A stretch of 64,000 nucleotides of DNA from an uncultured Pelagibacteraceae bacterium. Its GTDB lineage: Bacteria > Pseudomonadota > Alphaproteobacteria > Pelagibacterales > Pelagibacteraceae. Location of the stretch: assembly GCA_902611845.1 (NCBI GenBank), contig CACMAX010000001.1, positions 1 to 64,000 on the forward strand, in the 5' to 3' direction. Numbering within the stretch: position 1 is the stretch's first letter; each line of letters starts with the position of its first letter. Under the pieces are notes generated by a model, which was not told the DNA's origin, searched no databases, and worked only from the letters and a program-made list of their open reading frames with translations. The position numbers were made by a program, and so were the translations under genes. Shown here one piece after another: positions 1 to 9,239 of this stretch.

Positions 1-981
1 GAAAAATCAAATGAATTTCTTAAGGGAATAAATATTTTGAATAAGTATCATTCTAAAAATAGTAAAAAATACAGAGAAATTATCAATAAATTAAAACCTC
101 AAAATAACAAAATTGAAAATTTAGCTTTTTTACCAGTTACAATTTTTAAAGAAATAGAATTACATTCAATTAAAAAAAAAGAAATTGATACAATTGCTGT
201 TTCTTCCGGCACTACTGGTAATAATCTATCGAAAATTTATCTAAATAAAGAAAATTCAATTAATCAATATAGAGTTCTAAACAAAATTTTAAGTGAATTT
301 TTAGGAAATAAAAAATTTGATTTTTTCTTTCTTTCGGAGCCTCCCATAAAAGACAATAACGAAATCAATGCAAAGTCTGCAGGAATTTTTGGCTTTTCAT
401 CAATCGCAAAATCAAAAACTTATGGTATAAAAAATAATTCAATCCAAAAAGAAAAATTAGATACATTTTTAAAGATCAAAGAAAAAAAAATTCTTTTTGG
501 TTTTACATCTGATATATGGAAATTTTTAATCGAAAGTGATTTTAAATATAAGTTTAATAATACAATCTTAATTCATGGCGGTGGTTGGAAAAAATTAGAA
601 AATAAGAAAATTTCAAGTGTAAAGTTTGATAAAATTTTAAAAAATAAATTTAAATTCTCAAAAATAATAAATTATTATGGTATGATTGAGCAGACAGGAT
701 CGATATTTTTAGAGTGTCACAAGTGTAAAAATTTTATAACTTCTATATACTCTGATATAATTATAAGAGATGAAAATTTTAATTCTATTTTTAATAAACC
801 TGGTCTTATACAACTAATCTCACTTTTGCCAATTAGTTACCCTGGTCACAACATATTGACGCAAGATATTGGAATTATAAACAATAAAACTTGCAACGAT
901 TGTTCAAGTAAAAAGGGAAAAAGATTTAAGGTGCTTGGAAGAGTGATTAATTCAGATGTAAGAGGATGTAGTAATATCTAA
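1..981 (+). CDS. LuxE-like acyl-protein synthetase (5' truncated by window edge)
   Basis: Frame open to base 1; motifs FLPVTIFKE, SSGTTGN and YGMIEQTGSIFLEC typical of the LuxE family. Confidence 0.8.
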   Translation, partial: EKSNEFLKGINILNKYHSKNSKKYREIINKLKPQNNKIENLAFLPVTIFKEIELHSIKKKEIDTIAVSSGTTGNNLSKIYLNKENSINQYRVLNKILSEFLGNKKFDFFFLSEPPIKDNNEINAKSAGIFGFSSIAKSKTYGIKNNSIQKEKLDTFLKIKEKKILFGFTSDIWKFLIESDFKYKFNNTILIHGGGWKKLENKKISSVKFDKILKNKFKFSKIINYYGMIEQTGSIFLECHKCKNFITSIYSDIIIRDENFNSIFNKPGLIQLISLLPISYPGHNILTQDIGIINNKTCNDCSSKKGKRFKVLGRVINSDVRGCSNI

Positions 982-2156
982 TGATATTAAATAATATAAA
1001 AGAACTTAAAATTTTTTTTAAATCTAAAAAAATTACATGTAGACCTTTTTCCGATGAAGTTATAAATTTTTTAGATCATTTCTCAAAAAATTTATTAAGT
1101 AATAAATCATTAAAACAATATCCAGAAATTATAACATTTGCTTTTTGGATTAGAAAATCAAACTTTTTAAACCAAATTAAAAAATATGATATAATTTTTA
1201 AAGATAGAATGGGACGAGGTTTAGCTTTTCATATACCGCCCTCAAATGTATCAACTGGCTATTTTTATTCATGGATTTTCGGGTTGATTTCAGGGAATTC
1301 AAATTTGATTAAACTACCATCTAAAAAAAATATAATTTCAGAAGTTTTATTAAATGAACTTTTTAAATTAAATAAAAATAAAAAATTTACTAAAATTTTT
1401 AAAACAAACAAGTTTATTAGTTATCCCAATGACAAAACAGAAATCACGAAATTAATTTCTGCAAATTGTGACATCAGACTAATTTGGGGTGGAGACAATA
1501 CGATAAATTTTATAAGGAAATTTGAAATCCCAGTTCATTCTCAAGATTTTTGTTTTTATGATAGATATTCATTTGCCATTATACAACTGAATAAAAATAC
1601 TAACATCAAAGATTTAGCTAATAAATTTTTTAATGACACTTTAATAATGGATCAAAATGCATGTTCAAGTCCACATTTAGTTATTTGGAAAGATACAAAT
1701 AGCTATAAAATCAATAAGTTTTGGCGTGAATTCGCAAAAATAATTAAAGAAAAATATTCACTTGATACCGGCAATAAATATTTAAAATATTCTAATGTTA
1801 TATCAAATTTAAATAAAATAAAATTTTTTAAAAATTTAGTAAATCATGAAGAATTATTTTCTAGAATTCAAGTTTCAAACGTTCAATCAAATATCTCAGA
1901 TATTAGAGGTAAATTTGGAATGTTTATAGAGTTCGAAACAAGTAATTTAAACATTTTAAAAAAAATTGTTCAAAAAAAATACCAAACATTAACCTATTAT
2001 GGTGTCGAAAAAAAAACAATTAAAGAATTCGTTTTAAAAAATAATTTAAATGGAATTGATAGAATTGTTAGAATAGGAAACGCTTTGAATATGTCTTTAA
2101 TTTGGGACGGATATGACATAACAAGGTCTTTATCAAGAATTATAGACTATGATTAA
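981..2156 (+). CDS. LuxC-like acyl-CoA/acyl-protein reductase
   Basis: 391 aa; DQNACSSPHLVIW matches the LuxC catalytic Cys region; overlaps the LuxE-like stop. Confidence 0.85.
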   Translation: MILNNIKELKIFFKSKKITCRPFSDEVINFLDHFSKNLLSNKSLKQYPEIITFAFWIRKSNFLNQIKKYDIIFKDRMGRGLAFHIPPSNVSTGYFYSWIFGLISGNSNLIKLPSKKNIISEVLLNELFKLNKNKKFTKIFKTNKFISYPNDKTEITKLISANCDIRLIWGGDNTINFIRKFEIPVHSQDFCFYDRYSFAIIQLNKNTNIKDLANKFFNDTLIMDQNACSSPHLVIWKDTNSYKINKFWREFAKIIKEKYSLDTGNKYLKYSNVISNLNKIKFFKNLVNHEELFSRIQVSNVQSNISDIRGKFGMFIEFETSNLNILKKIVQKKYQTLTYYGVEKKTIKEFVLKNNLNGIDRIVRIGNALNMSLIWDGYDITRSLSRIIDYD

Positions 2157-2604
2157 AACTTTAAGTAAGAAAGAAATTTTGAATATACAGAAAAATAGAG
2201 AACCGTTTTTAATGATGGATGAGGTTAAATTAATATCTGATAAAGAAATTATAGGAAAAAAAAACTTCGATGATAGTTTTTGGGTGTTCGAATGTCATTG
2301 GCCTGGAGATCCAAATGTTCCTGCTGTATTTCAAACTGAAGCTTTAACACAAATTTCATCAATGATTGTATTATCAAATCAAAAATATCACAATAATACT
2401 TTTTTAGTCGTTATGTCTAATAATTTAAAGTTTAAAAGAAAAATAACACCAAATGAGACATTAATTGTAAAGTCTAAACTATTGTATTTTAATAGAGGTG
2501 TAGCAAAATTTAAAGCTGAAGGAAGAGTAGATGACGAATTTTGTTGTTCTGGTGAGTTTACAATGGTTTTACAAGAGGAAATATCTAAATTTAATAAGGA
2601 TTGA
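2149..2604 (+). CDS. FabZ/FabA-like 3-hydroxyacyl-ACP dehydratase (hotdog fold)
   Basis: 151 aa; PFLMMDEV, HWPGDPNVPAVFQTEALTQ with His and Glu retained. Confidence 0.85.
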   Translation: MIKTLSKKEILNIQKNREPFLMMDEVKLISDKEIIGKKNFDDSFWVFECHWPGDPNVPAVFQTEALTQISSMIVLSNQKYHNNTFLVVMSNNLKFKRKITPNETLIVKSKLLYFNRGVAKFKAEGRVDDEFCCSGEFTMVLQEEISKFNKD

Positions 2605-2634
2605 ATTATATTATATTTTGTGTAAAAAATTGCC

Positions 2635-3696
2635 ATGCCAATTCATTCATCTTTATTAAAAAAACCTAGATTAGTAAAAAAACTAAAAGATTTTTATGAA
2701 TACGTAAAATACAATGACGGCAAAGTTGGAACAAAAACAAGAGGCATAGATTTAAATTTTAACAATGCTTGTAATTTAAGATGCAAGTATTGTTTTACAA
2801 ATTCACCTAAAGGAGATCATGTCAAAGAATACCTAGATTATGATGCTATAGCAAGATTAGCAGACGAAGCTGATGAACTAGGTTATTTTGAATTTGATTT
2901 ACAAGGAGGTGAGCTTTTACTTCAACCTAAAAAATTATTTAAAGTTTTAGAAGCAATAAAACCTGAAAGATTTTATTTGTACTTAACAACAAATGGATAC
3001 TACCTTGATGAAAAGATGGCAAATAGGCTTGCTGAAGCTCAAGTAAGCAGAGTATCAGTGAGTATAGATAGTATGGATGAGAAAATTCATGATGAAATAA
3101 GAGGAAGAAAAGATTCCTGGAGGAGAGCTATGGAAGGTTTAAAACACGTTCAAAAAGCAGGAATAGATCCATACTTAAATATTACAGTTGGTCATTATAA
3201 TGCACATACAGATCATTTGAAACAATTATTAGATTATTCAAAAGACCAAAAATACAAAACACTACTAAACGTAGCAGTACCAGCTGGAATGTGGCAAAAA
3301 GCTGAAGACATAATATGTGATGACAAAGATAGACAATATTTAAGAAAAATTAGAAAAGAATATAAAAATTTAGTTAGGAATATATGGAATCCATTTGATA
3401 GATCTTATGAAGGAATTCTTGGGTGTACAACTGTCAATCGTTTATACATAACACCAATCGGCGATGTTTTAGTTTGTCCATATGTTCATATAAAAATTGG
3501 AAATATTTTTAAACAGTCTCTAAAAGAAATTGTAGACTATGGGTTTAAAATCAAACATTTTAGAAATCACAGTGATTTATGTTTAGCAGGAGAAGATAAA
3601 AGTTTTATTAGAAAATATATGACTAAAAGCGGTCAATCAATTTTTAAACCAGCTGAAGCAAAAGATATATTTTCAAAAGAAGATTTAATTAATTAA
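2635..3696 (+). CDS. Radical SAM protein with SPASM-like C-terminus
   Basis: 353 aa; CNLRCKYC (CxxxCxxC) motif, DLQGGELLL, C-terminal GDVLVCPYVHIKIGNI. Confidence 0.85.
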   Translation: MPIHSSLLKKPRLVKKLKDFYEYVKYNDGKVGTKTRGIDLNFNNACNLRCKYCFTNSPKGDHVKEYLDYDAIARLADEADELGYFEFDLQGGELLLQPKKLFKVLEAIKPERFYLYLTTNGYYLDEKMANRLAEAQVSRVSVSIDSMDEKIHDEIRGRKDSWRRAMEGLKHVQKAGIDPYLNITVGHYNAHTDHLKQLLDYSKDQKYKTLLNVAVPAGMWQKAEDIICDDKDRQYLRKIRKEYKNLVRNIWNPFDRSYEGILGCTTVNRLYITPIGDVLVCPYVHIKIGNIFKQSLKEIVDYGFKIKHFRNHSDLCLAGEDKSFIRKYMTKSGQSIFKPAEAKDIFSKEDLIN

Positions 3697-3701
3697 ATAA
3701 A

Positions 3702-4460
3702 TTGAAAGACCTTCAAAATAAAACAGTTCTATTAACAGGTTGTAATAGAGGAATAGGGTACACTATCCTTGAAAAACTTGCTGAGCATAAATGTAATATA
3801 ATTGCTTGTACCAGAAATGAAAATGAAAAGTTTACAAAAAAAATTGATAAACTTAGATCAAAATTTAGTTCAAAAATTAAAAATTATTATTTTGATTTAG
3901 AAAGTTTTGAATCCATTAAAAATTCAGTCAAAAAGATTTTAGTAGAAAATGAGAAAATCGATATTTTAATAAATACTGCTGGTATTTTGCATAACTCATT
4001 GTTTCTTATGTCAACAACTTCTGAAATTCAAAAAATTCTAAATGTTAATTTTACTTCACAGATATTGCTTACTCAATTAATTGCAAAAAAAATGGTTTTA
4101 AAAAAATCTGGAAATATAATTTTTTTTTCATCGTCATCTGCAAAAGAAAATAATTTTGGTAGAAGTATTTACTCGGCTTCAAAGTCTGCAATAGAATCAA
4201 TGTCAAAATCATTATCTAAAGAACTTGGACGGTATAATATTAGAGTAAATACGATTGCTCCAGGTCCAGTAGAAACAGAAATGTTTAGTAAATTTACAGA
4301 CGAAGAAAATACAAAAAAAATTATTAATAGAACTGCATCTAAAAAAATTGCAAAAACAGATGATATTGCAAATTTAGTAATTTTCTTATCATCAAATTTA
4401 TCAAGTCATATAAATGGTCAAATAATAAATATAGATGGTGGATTAGGTATAAATGAATGA
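3702..4460 (+). CDS. SDR family oxidoreductase (FabG-like)
   Basis: 252 aa, TTG start; TGCNRGIG, NTAGI, YSASKSA, INIDGG. Confidence 0.9.
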   Translation: MKDLQNKTVLLTGCNRGIGYTILEKLAEHKCNIIACTRNENEKFTKKIDKLRSKFSSKIKNYYFDLESFESIKNSVKKILVENEKIDILINTAGILHNSLFLMSTTSEIQKILNVNFTSQILLTQLIAKKMVLKKSGNIIFFSSSSAKENNFGRSIYSASKSAIESMSKSLSKELGRYNIRVNTIAPGPVETEMFSKFTDEENTKKIINRTASKKIAKTDDIANLVIFLSSNLSSHINGQIINIDGGLGINE

Positions 4461-5298
4461 TAATAAAGACTATCTAGTAGAGATAAAAAAAAATTCAAAA
4501 GAATTTAGAAAAAAAATTCTTTTGATGTCATATGAGGCAGGTCATTCTAGTGCTCATATTGGTGGTGCTTTTTCTTCAGTGGAAATACTCTCAACATTAT
4601 TTACTAAATTTTTTAATTATAATAAAAATAATCCAGCGGATCCTTCAAGAGATAGATTCATATTAAGTAAAGGGCATGGGTGTTTAGTTTATTATTCCAT
4701 GTTAAGCAGCATGGGTTATATAACCAAAGAAGAGCTAAAGACCTTTGAAAAAAATGGATCTAATCTTTTAGGCCATCCAGTAAAGAACCAGGAATTAGGT
4801 ATTGAATTTTCTAATGGTAGTCTTGGAATGGGTTTATCAATAGGAATAGGTTTATCTATAGGTTATAAAAGAAAAGTTAAAAAAAATAAAGTATATGTTT
4901 TAATGGGGGATGGAGAATGTAACGAGGGCTCGGTTTGGGAGTCGATTATGTGTGCTCCTAACTTTGATCTTGATAATTTAATTACATTTATCGATAATAA
5001 TAATTTTCAACAAACTGGTAGTAATGATGAAATCTTAAAAAATAAAAATTTGAAATCTAAATTCGAAAATTTTGGCTGGGAAGTGTTCGAAGTTGATGGA
5101 CACAATGAGGAACAATTATTAACCACAATAAATAAATTAAATTTAAATAATAAAAAACCCAAAGCAATTATTTGCAAGACAATCAAAGGCAAAGGTATTT
5201 CCTTCACAGAAAATGATAATAAATGGCATCACTCTGTCTTAACAAAATCTAATTATGAAGAAGCAATAAAGGAATTAGAAAATAATGAAATTGGATAA
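4453..5298 (+). CDS. Transketolase, N-terminal (TPP-binding) subunit
   Basis: 281 aa; GHGCLVYY, GDGECNEGSVWE...DNNNFQQTG TPP motif. Confidence 0.9.
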   Translation: MNDNKDYLVEIKKNSKEFRKKILLMSYEAGHSSAHIGGAFSSVEILSTLFTKFFNYNKNNPADPSRDRFILSKGHGCLVYYSMLSSMGYITKEELKTFEKNGSNLLGHPVKNQELGIEFSNGSLGMGLSIGIGLSIGYKRKVKKNKVYVLMGDGECNEGSVWESIMCAPNFDLDNLITFIDNNNFQQTGSNDEILKNKNLKSKFENFGWEVFEVDGHNEEQLLTTINKLNLNNKKPKAIICKTIKGKGISFTENDNKWHHSVLTKSNYEEAIKELENNEIG

Positions 5299-6250
5299 AT
5301 CTAAAATTAAAATTTTTTCGCAAATAGGCATGAGAGCATCTTTTGGAATGGTATGTCTTGAATTAGTAAAAAATAATAATAATCTGATGGTTTGCACTGC
5401 AGATGTGTCTACTTCAGCTGGTCTAGACAGATATAGAAAAAAATATTTAGATAATTATGTAGATGTAGGTATAGCAGAACAAAATTTAATCGGTGTTGCT
5501 ACAGGATTATCAGATTTAGGTTATGATGTTATAACAACAACATTTTCTCCATTTCAAACACTAAGATGTTGTGAGCAAATTAAAGTTAATCTTGGTTATA
5601 TGAAAAATAAGATAATTATGGTTGGTTTAGCAAGTGGTTTGGTTTTAGGTGAATTAGGTTTTACACATGCATCTATAGAAGACATTGGGGCAATCAGGTC
5701 GATCCCAAATTTAAAAATTATTTCTCCATCAGATAGTGGTGAATTATTTAAATGCTTAGGAAGTTCTTTAAATGAAAAAGGCTCGGTTTATATTAGGCTT
5801 ACAGGTGGTGCAAATAATAAAATAATAAATCATGATGACTATAATTTTGAAATTGGAAAGAGTATTGAGCTGAGATCTGGAAAAGACGTTTGTATTATCA
5901 GTAATGGTCAAATAATTAGTGAGTGCCTTGAGGCATCAACACTTTTAGAAGATGATAATATAGGCTGTTCTGTGATAAATATGCATACAATCAAACCTAT
6001 TGATAAAACAAAAATTAGAGAAATAGCTTTAAATTTTAAATTAATAGTTACTGTTGAAGAGCATAATATTATTGGAGGATTGGGATCAGCAGTTGCAGAG
6101 GAAATTTCACAAATTGGGGCAAATACAAGACAGATATTTCTTGGCATAAACGACTCTTATGCCAAAGGAGGAAATTATGTTTACATGAAAGAAATTTTTA
6201 ATATAAGTTCAAAAAAAATATATCAAAGAATAAAAAATGAAGTCAAATAA
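5285..6250 (+). CDS. Transketolase, C-terminal (pyrimidine-binding) subunit
   Basis: 321 aa; VDVGIAEQNLIGVATGLSDLGYDV; overlaps preceding subunit gene. Confidence 0.9.
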   Translation: MKLDKSKIKIFSQIGMRASFGMVCLELVKNNNNLMVCTADVSTSAGLDRYRKKYLDNYVDVGIAEQNLIGVATGLSDLGYDVITTTFSPFQTLRCCEQIKVNLGYMKNKIIMVGLASGLVLGELGFTHASIEDIGAIRSIPNLKIISPSDSGELFKCLGSSLNEKGSVYIRLTGGANNKIINHDDYNFEIGKSIELRSGKDVCIISNGQIISECLEASTLLEDDNIGCSVINMHTIKPIDKTKIREIALNFKLIVTVEEHNIIGGLGSAVAEEISQIGANTRQIFLGINDSYAKGGNYVYMKEIFNISSKKIYQRIKNEVK

Positions 6251-6482
6251 TGCCGAAATTTACAAAGAAACTTTTATTTCATCTTTATCTATTGATCAAA
6301 AAAATTTTTCTGAAGATTTGAAATATAATGAAATTGAAGAATGGGACTCCATTGGACATATGACTCTTATAGCTGCTTTAGAGGAAAAATTTAGTATTTC
6401 TATTGATACAGATGATATTGTCGATTTCAGCTCCTTTAAAAAAGGTAAAGAAATTTTAAAAAAATATAAAATTCCTTTTTGA
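6237..6482 (+). CDS. Acyl carrier protein-like
   Basis: 81 aa; EWDSIGHMTLIAALEEKFSISI with phosphopantetheine Ser in DSIGH. Confidence 0.85.
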   Translation: MKSNNAEIYKETFISSLSIDQKNFSEDLKYNEIEEWDSIGHMTLIAALEEKFSISIDTDDIVDFSSFKKGKEILKKYKIPF

Positions 6483-7472
6483 TTTTTTTAATTTAATAAG
6501 CAATATAAAATAAACACATAAAGTTATCAAAATTAAATACAGATCAAGTATAATTCCAATTGTAGATATTAAATAAGGAGCAATACATACTGAAATATAA
6601 GGTATATAGACGTATTTTTTATTAATTATTTTATTAAATAAATGATGCAAATGAGTAGTATCTGGATTGAATGGATGCTTTTTATTTAAATATCTTTCAA
6701 TAAATACTCTAAGCATGTCTATGCCTGGTATAATGAATAACAAAAATATTTTTTCTGCTGTTAAATTCATTTCTATTAAAGGTAGCTCAATTTTAAAATT
6801 ATAAAAATAAAGTGTCATTACAGCAAAAAAAGACGACCCGATATTGGTCCCTGAATTTCCTGAAAAAAAAATACTAAAAGTATTACAGATCAACAATACA
6901 AACATTAATATTAAGTAAAAATTGAATATAAAATTGTTATTAAAAAAAAACATTAAATATAAAAAAATCATATATGATAAAAATATTCCATTTTCTCCAT
7001 CGATTAGATTGAAACTATTAATTAGTAGCAATATACAAAATGTTGTAAAAAATATCGAGGTTCCAAACAAGTAAATTTCTTTATCAAAGTATTCAATATA
7101 GATTTTTTTTACTACTAAACTGTCGTTAATAAGTAAAAATATTAAGGTTGATATGACAAATATAATAAGTTTATTGTTGGGTTTTATTCCCTTACTATCA
7201 TCTAATAAACCACAAAAGGACATTACTAGAAAATATAGTACCGAAGAGAAAATAAAATAATTATTAAGTGATTGATATTGAGAAAAAATTAAAAAAAAAA
7301 AAATTAATATAATTGATAAAAGTAGCCCTGCAATCGTTGAAGTTTTTTGTTTGTGTAGTTTACGTTTTTTATCAGGTTTATCTATAATTCCTAATTTTTC
7401 TGTGATTTGTTTTTTATAAATAAAAATAATTGAAAATGTTATTAAGGTTAATATTAAGTAACTATTAATCAT
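6456..7472 (-). CDS. Polyprenyl-phosphate sugar-1-phosphate transferase (WecA/MraY family)
   Basis: 338 aa polytopic; GLLDDSKGI, NSFNLIDGENG, ERYLNKKHPFNPDTTHLHHL. Confidence 0.85.
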   Translation of the reverse strand: MINSYLILTLITFSIIFIYKKQITEKLGIIDKPDKKRKLHKQKTSTIAGLLLSIILIFFFLIFSQYQSLNNYFIFSSVLYFLVMSFCGLLDDSKGIKPNNKLIIFVISTLIFLLINDSLVVKKIYIEYFDKEIYLFGTSIFFTTFCILLLINSFNLIDGENGIFLSYMIFLYLMFFFNNNFIFNFYLILMFVLLICNTFSIFFSGNSGTNIGSSFFAVMTLYFYNFKIELPLIEMNLTAEKIFLLFIIPGIDMLRVFIERYLNKKHPFNPDTTHLHHLFNKIINKKYVYIPYISVCIAPYLISTIGIILDLYLILITLCVYFILLIKLKKSKRNFIFF

Positions 7473-7485
7473 TTTAAAAATTCAT

Positions 7486-8388
7486 TTATTCAAAATTTGA
7501 ATATAATGTTTGTATATTTAAAATTTCTCTTTTTTCACTTGTAATAATTTTAGTTCTTCCATGCATAAACCTTTGGTTATCAATCATACATATATCATTT
7601 TTTTTCCACTTGAATTCAATTGTTAGTTTTTTTGTTATCTTATTAATTTCATCATAAATTTTTTTTGGTATTCTATTTCCATTTAATAATTTGCAACTTA
7701 AAATCTGTGGATCTGTCCCAAATACCGCAAGTAAATGATTGCAAAAACTCAAAACTCCTGGTTTTCTTGTTTCGTTAACAACATATTTTAAGTATTTTGT
7801 ATAAATGTAGCCCTCTTTTAAATTTATAGATGTATCAAAAGTTCCTGGAGCATGTAACAGCCAGTCTTTCATTTTACTTAATGAATTATTTTTACTCAAT
7901 TTTTTTTTTAATCCATTGCTTTCAAATGGTATCTTTAACTCAAACATTACTTGATTTTTAAGAAAAAATTTTTTTGTATTTAAGCTTAAATTTTCATAAA
8001 CTTTTGTCCCATCGCAAAAAGTTGTGAAACCACTTATTTTTGAGGGCTTTATACAAACAAACCAAAGTATTTCGGGCCAAGATGGTGAAAAACTTGCTTC
8101 AGAATGCAAAGCCATTCTTTTATTTCCAGTGTCTACAGTATTTATTTTTTTATTATTAAATCTCATCTCTCGTCTTCTTGCATCATTGGCATATCTATGG
8201 GTAAAGAGGTCAGTCAATGCAGTAATTTTTTTTGGATCAAACTTGTAATTTCTAAAAATTATAATCCCATATTCCTTAAATAGTTTGATAATTTTATTTT
8301 TATTAATTTTTTTTAAATCTTTATGATCTTGATTTTGCAATATTATTCCACCGCCGTTAAATAATTTGGATATATTGCTTATTTTCAT
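7486..8388 (-). CDS. TauD/TfdA-like 2-oxoglutarate/Fe(II) dioxygenase
   Basis: 300 aa; ALHSEASFSPSWPEILWF, DNQRFMHGRT, EKREILNIQTLY. Confidence 0.8.
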   Translation of the reverse strand: MKISNISKLFNGGGIILQNQDHKDLKKINKNKIIKLFKEYGIIIFRNYKFDPKKITALTDLFTHRYANDARRREMRFNNKKINTVDTGNKRMALHSEASFSPSWPEILWFVCIKPSKISGFTTFCDGTKVYENLSLNTKKFFLKNQVMFELKIPFESNGLKKKLSKNNSLSKMKDWLLHAPGTFDTSINLKEGYIYTKYLKYVVNETRKPGVLSFCNHLLAVFGTDPQILSCKLLNGNRIPKKIYDEINKITKKLTIEFKWKKNDICMIDNQRFMHGRTKIITSEKREILNIQTLYSNFE

Positions 8389-8390
8389 TA

Positions 8391-9236
8391 TTATATTTCT
8401 CTACTTGGGTTCCCAAATACCTTCGTATTTCTTTTTACATTTTTAATAACAACTGAACCAATTCCTATATGACTATTTTTTCCAATAATTATATTATTAA
8501 TTAAATTTGCACATGGTGATATTAAAACATTATCCTCTACCTTTACACTACCACCAATATTTGATCCACCCGTTATAGTTACATTATTACCTATTTGGCT
8601 ATTATGTGCAATTTGAACAAGTGTATCAATCATTGTGTTATTTCCTATTTTTGTAAAACCGAAAGTGCCTTTGCTTATAACGCTATTAGAGCCAATTATA
8701 GAATTATCACCTATATGAACACCACCTGAAATAGGCATATGATAAATTTTTTTGCCTTTTCTCTCAAAAGAAAAACTTAGAGCCCCAATCACTGCCCCTG
8801 ACCTAATAATACAATTCTTTCCAATAATAGTGTTCTCTTTAATAATAACCCCTTCTTCTATAATTGAATTTTCACCTATTTGAATATTATTTTCTAAAAT
8901 ACTTTTTGAAGATATTTTGCTTAACTTAGAAATTTTGTTTTGAATTTTATTTTTAATTACAAATTTTTTTTTTAACAATAGATTATATATTTTCGAAAAT
9001 TCTAGTCTCGGACTTTTAGAAAATATTAAATTTTTTTTACTTCGTCTTAAATCAGTTAATATAACAGCGTTATTTGGTAATTTCTCACCTAAGTACTTTT
9101 TTTTATTAATAAATACAAGTGAGTTTGCCATTATATTATCTTTGGCACAAATTTTATTTATATACATTTTACAATTCTTATACTTTTTATCTAATTTAGA
9201 GAGATATATTTTTTGTTTAAGTCTAATATAATTCAT
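8391..9236 (-). CDS. LpxD-like hexapeptide-repeat N-acyltransferase
   Basis: 281 aa; many I-G-x4 hexapeptides, QIAHNSQIGNN, GNPSREI. Confidence 0.75.
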   Translation of the reverse strand: MNYIRLKQKIYLSKLDKKYKNCKMYINKICAKDNIMANSLVFINKKKYLGEKLPNNAVILTDLRRSKKNLIFSKSPRLEFSKIYNLLLKKKFVIKNKIQNKISKLSKISSKSILENNIQIGENSIIEEGVIIKENTIIGKNCIIRSGAVIGALSFSFERKGKKIYHMPISGGVHIGDNSIIGSNSVISKGTFGFTKIGNNTMIDTLVQIAHNSQIGNNVTITGGSNIGGSVKVEDNVLISPCANLINNIIIGKNSHIGIGSVVIKNVKRNTKVFGNPSREI

Positions 9237-9239
9237 ATA

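Noticed and set aside
1-6482. Bioluminescence operon
   Set aside because: LuxE- and LuxC-like genes present but no luxA/luxB or luxD; the surrounding genes indicate lipid/sugar chemistry
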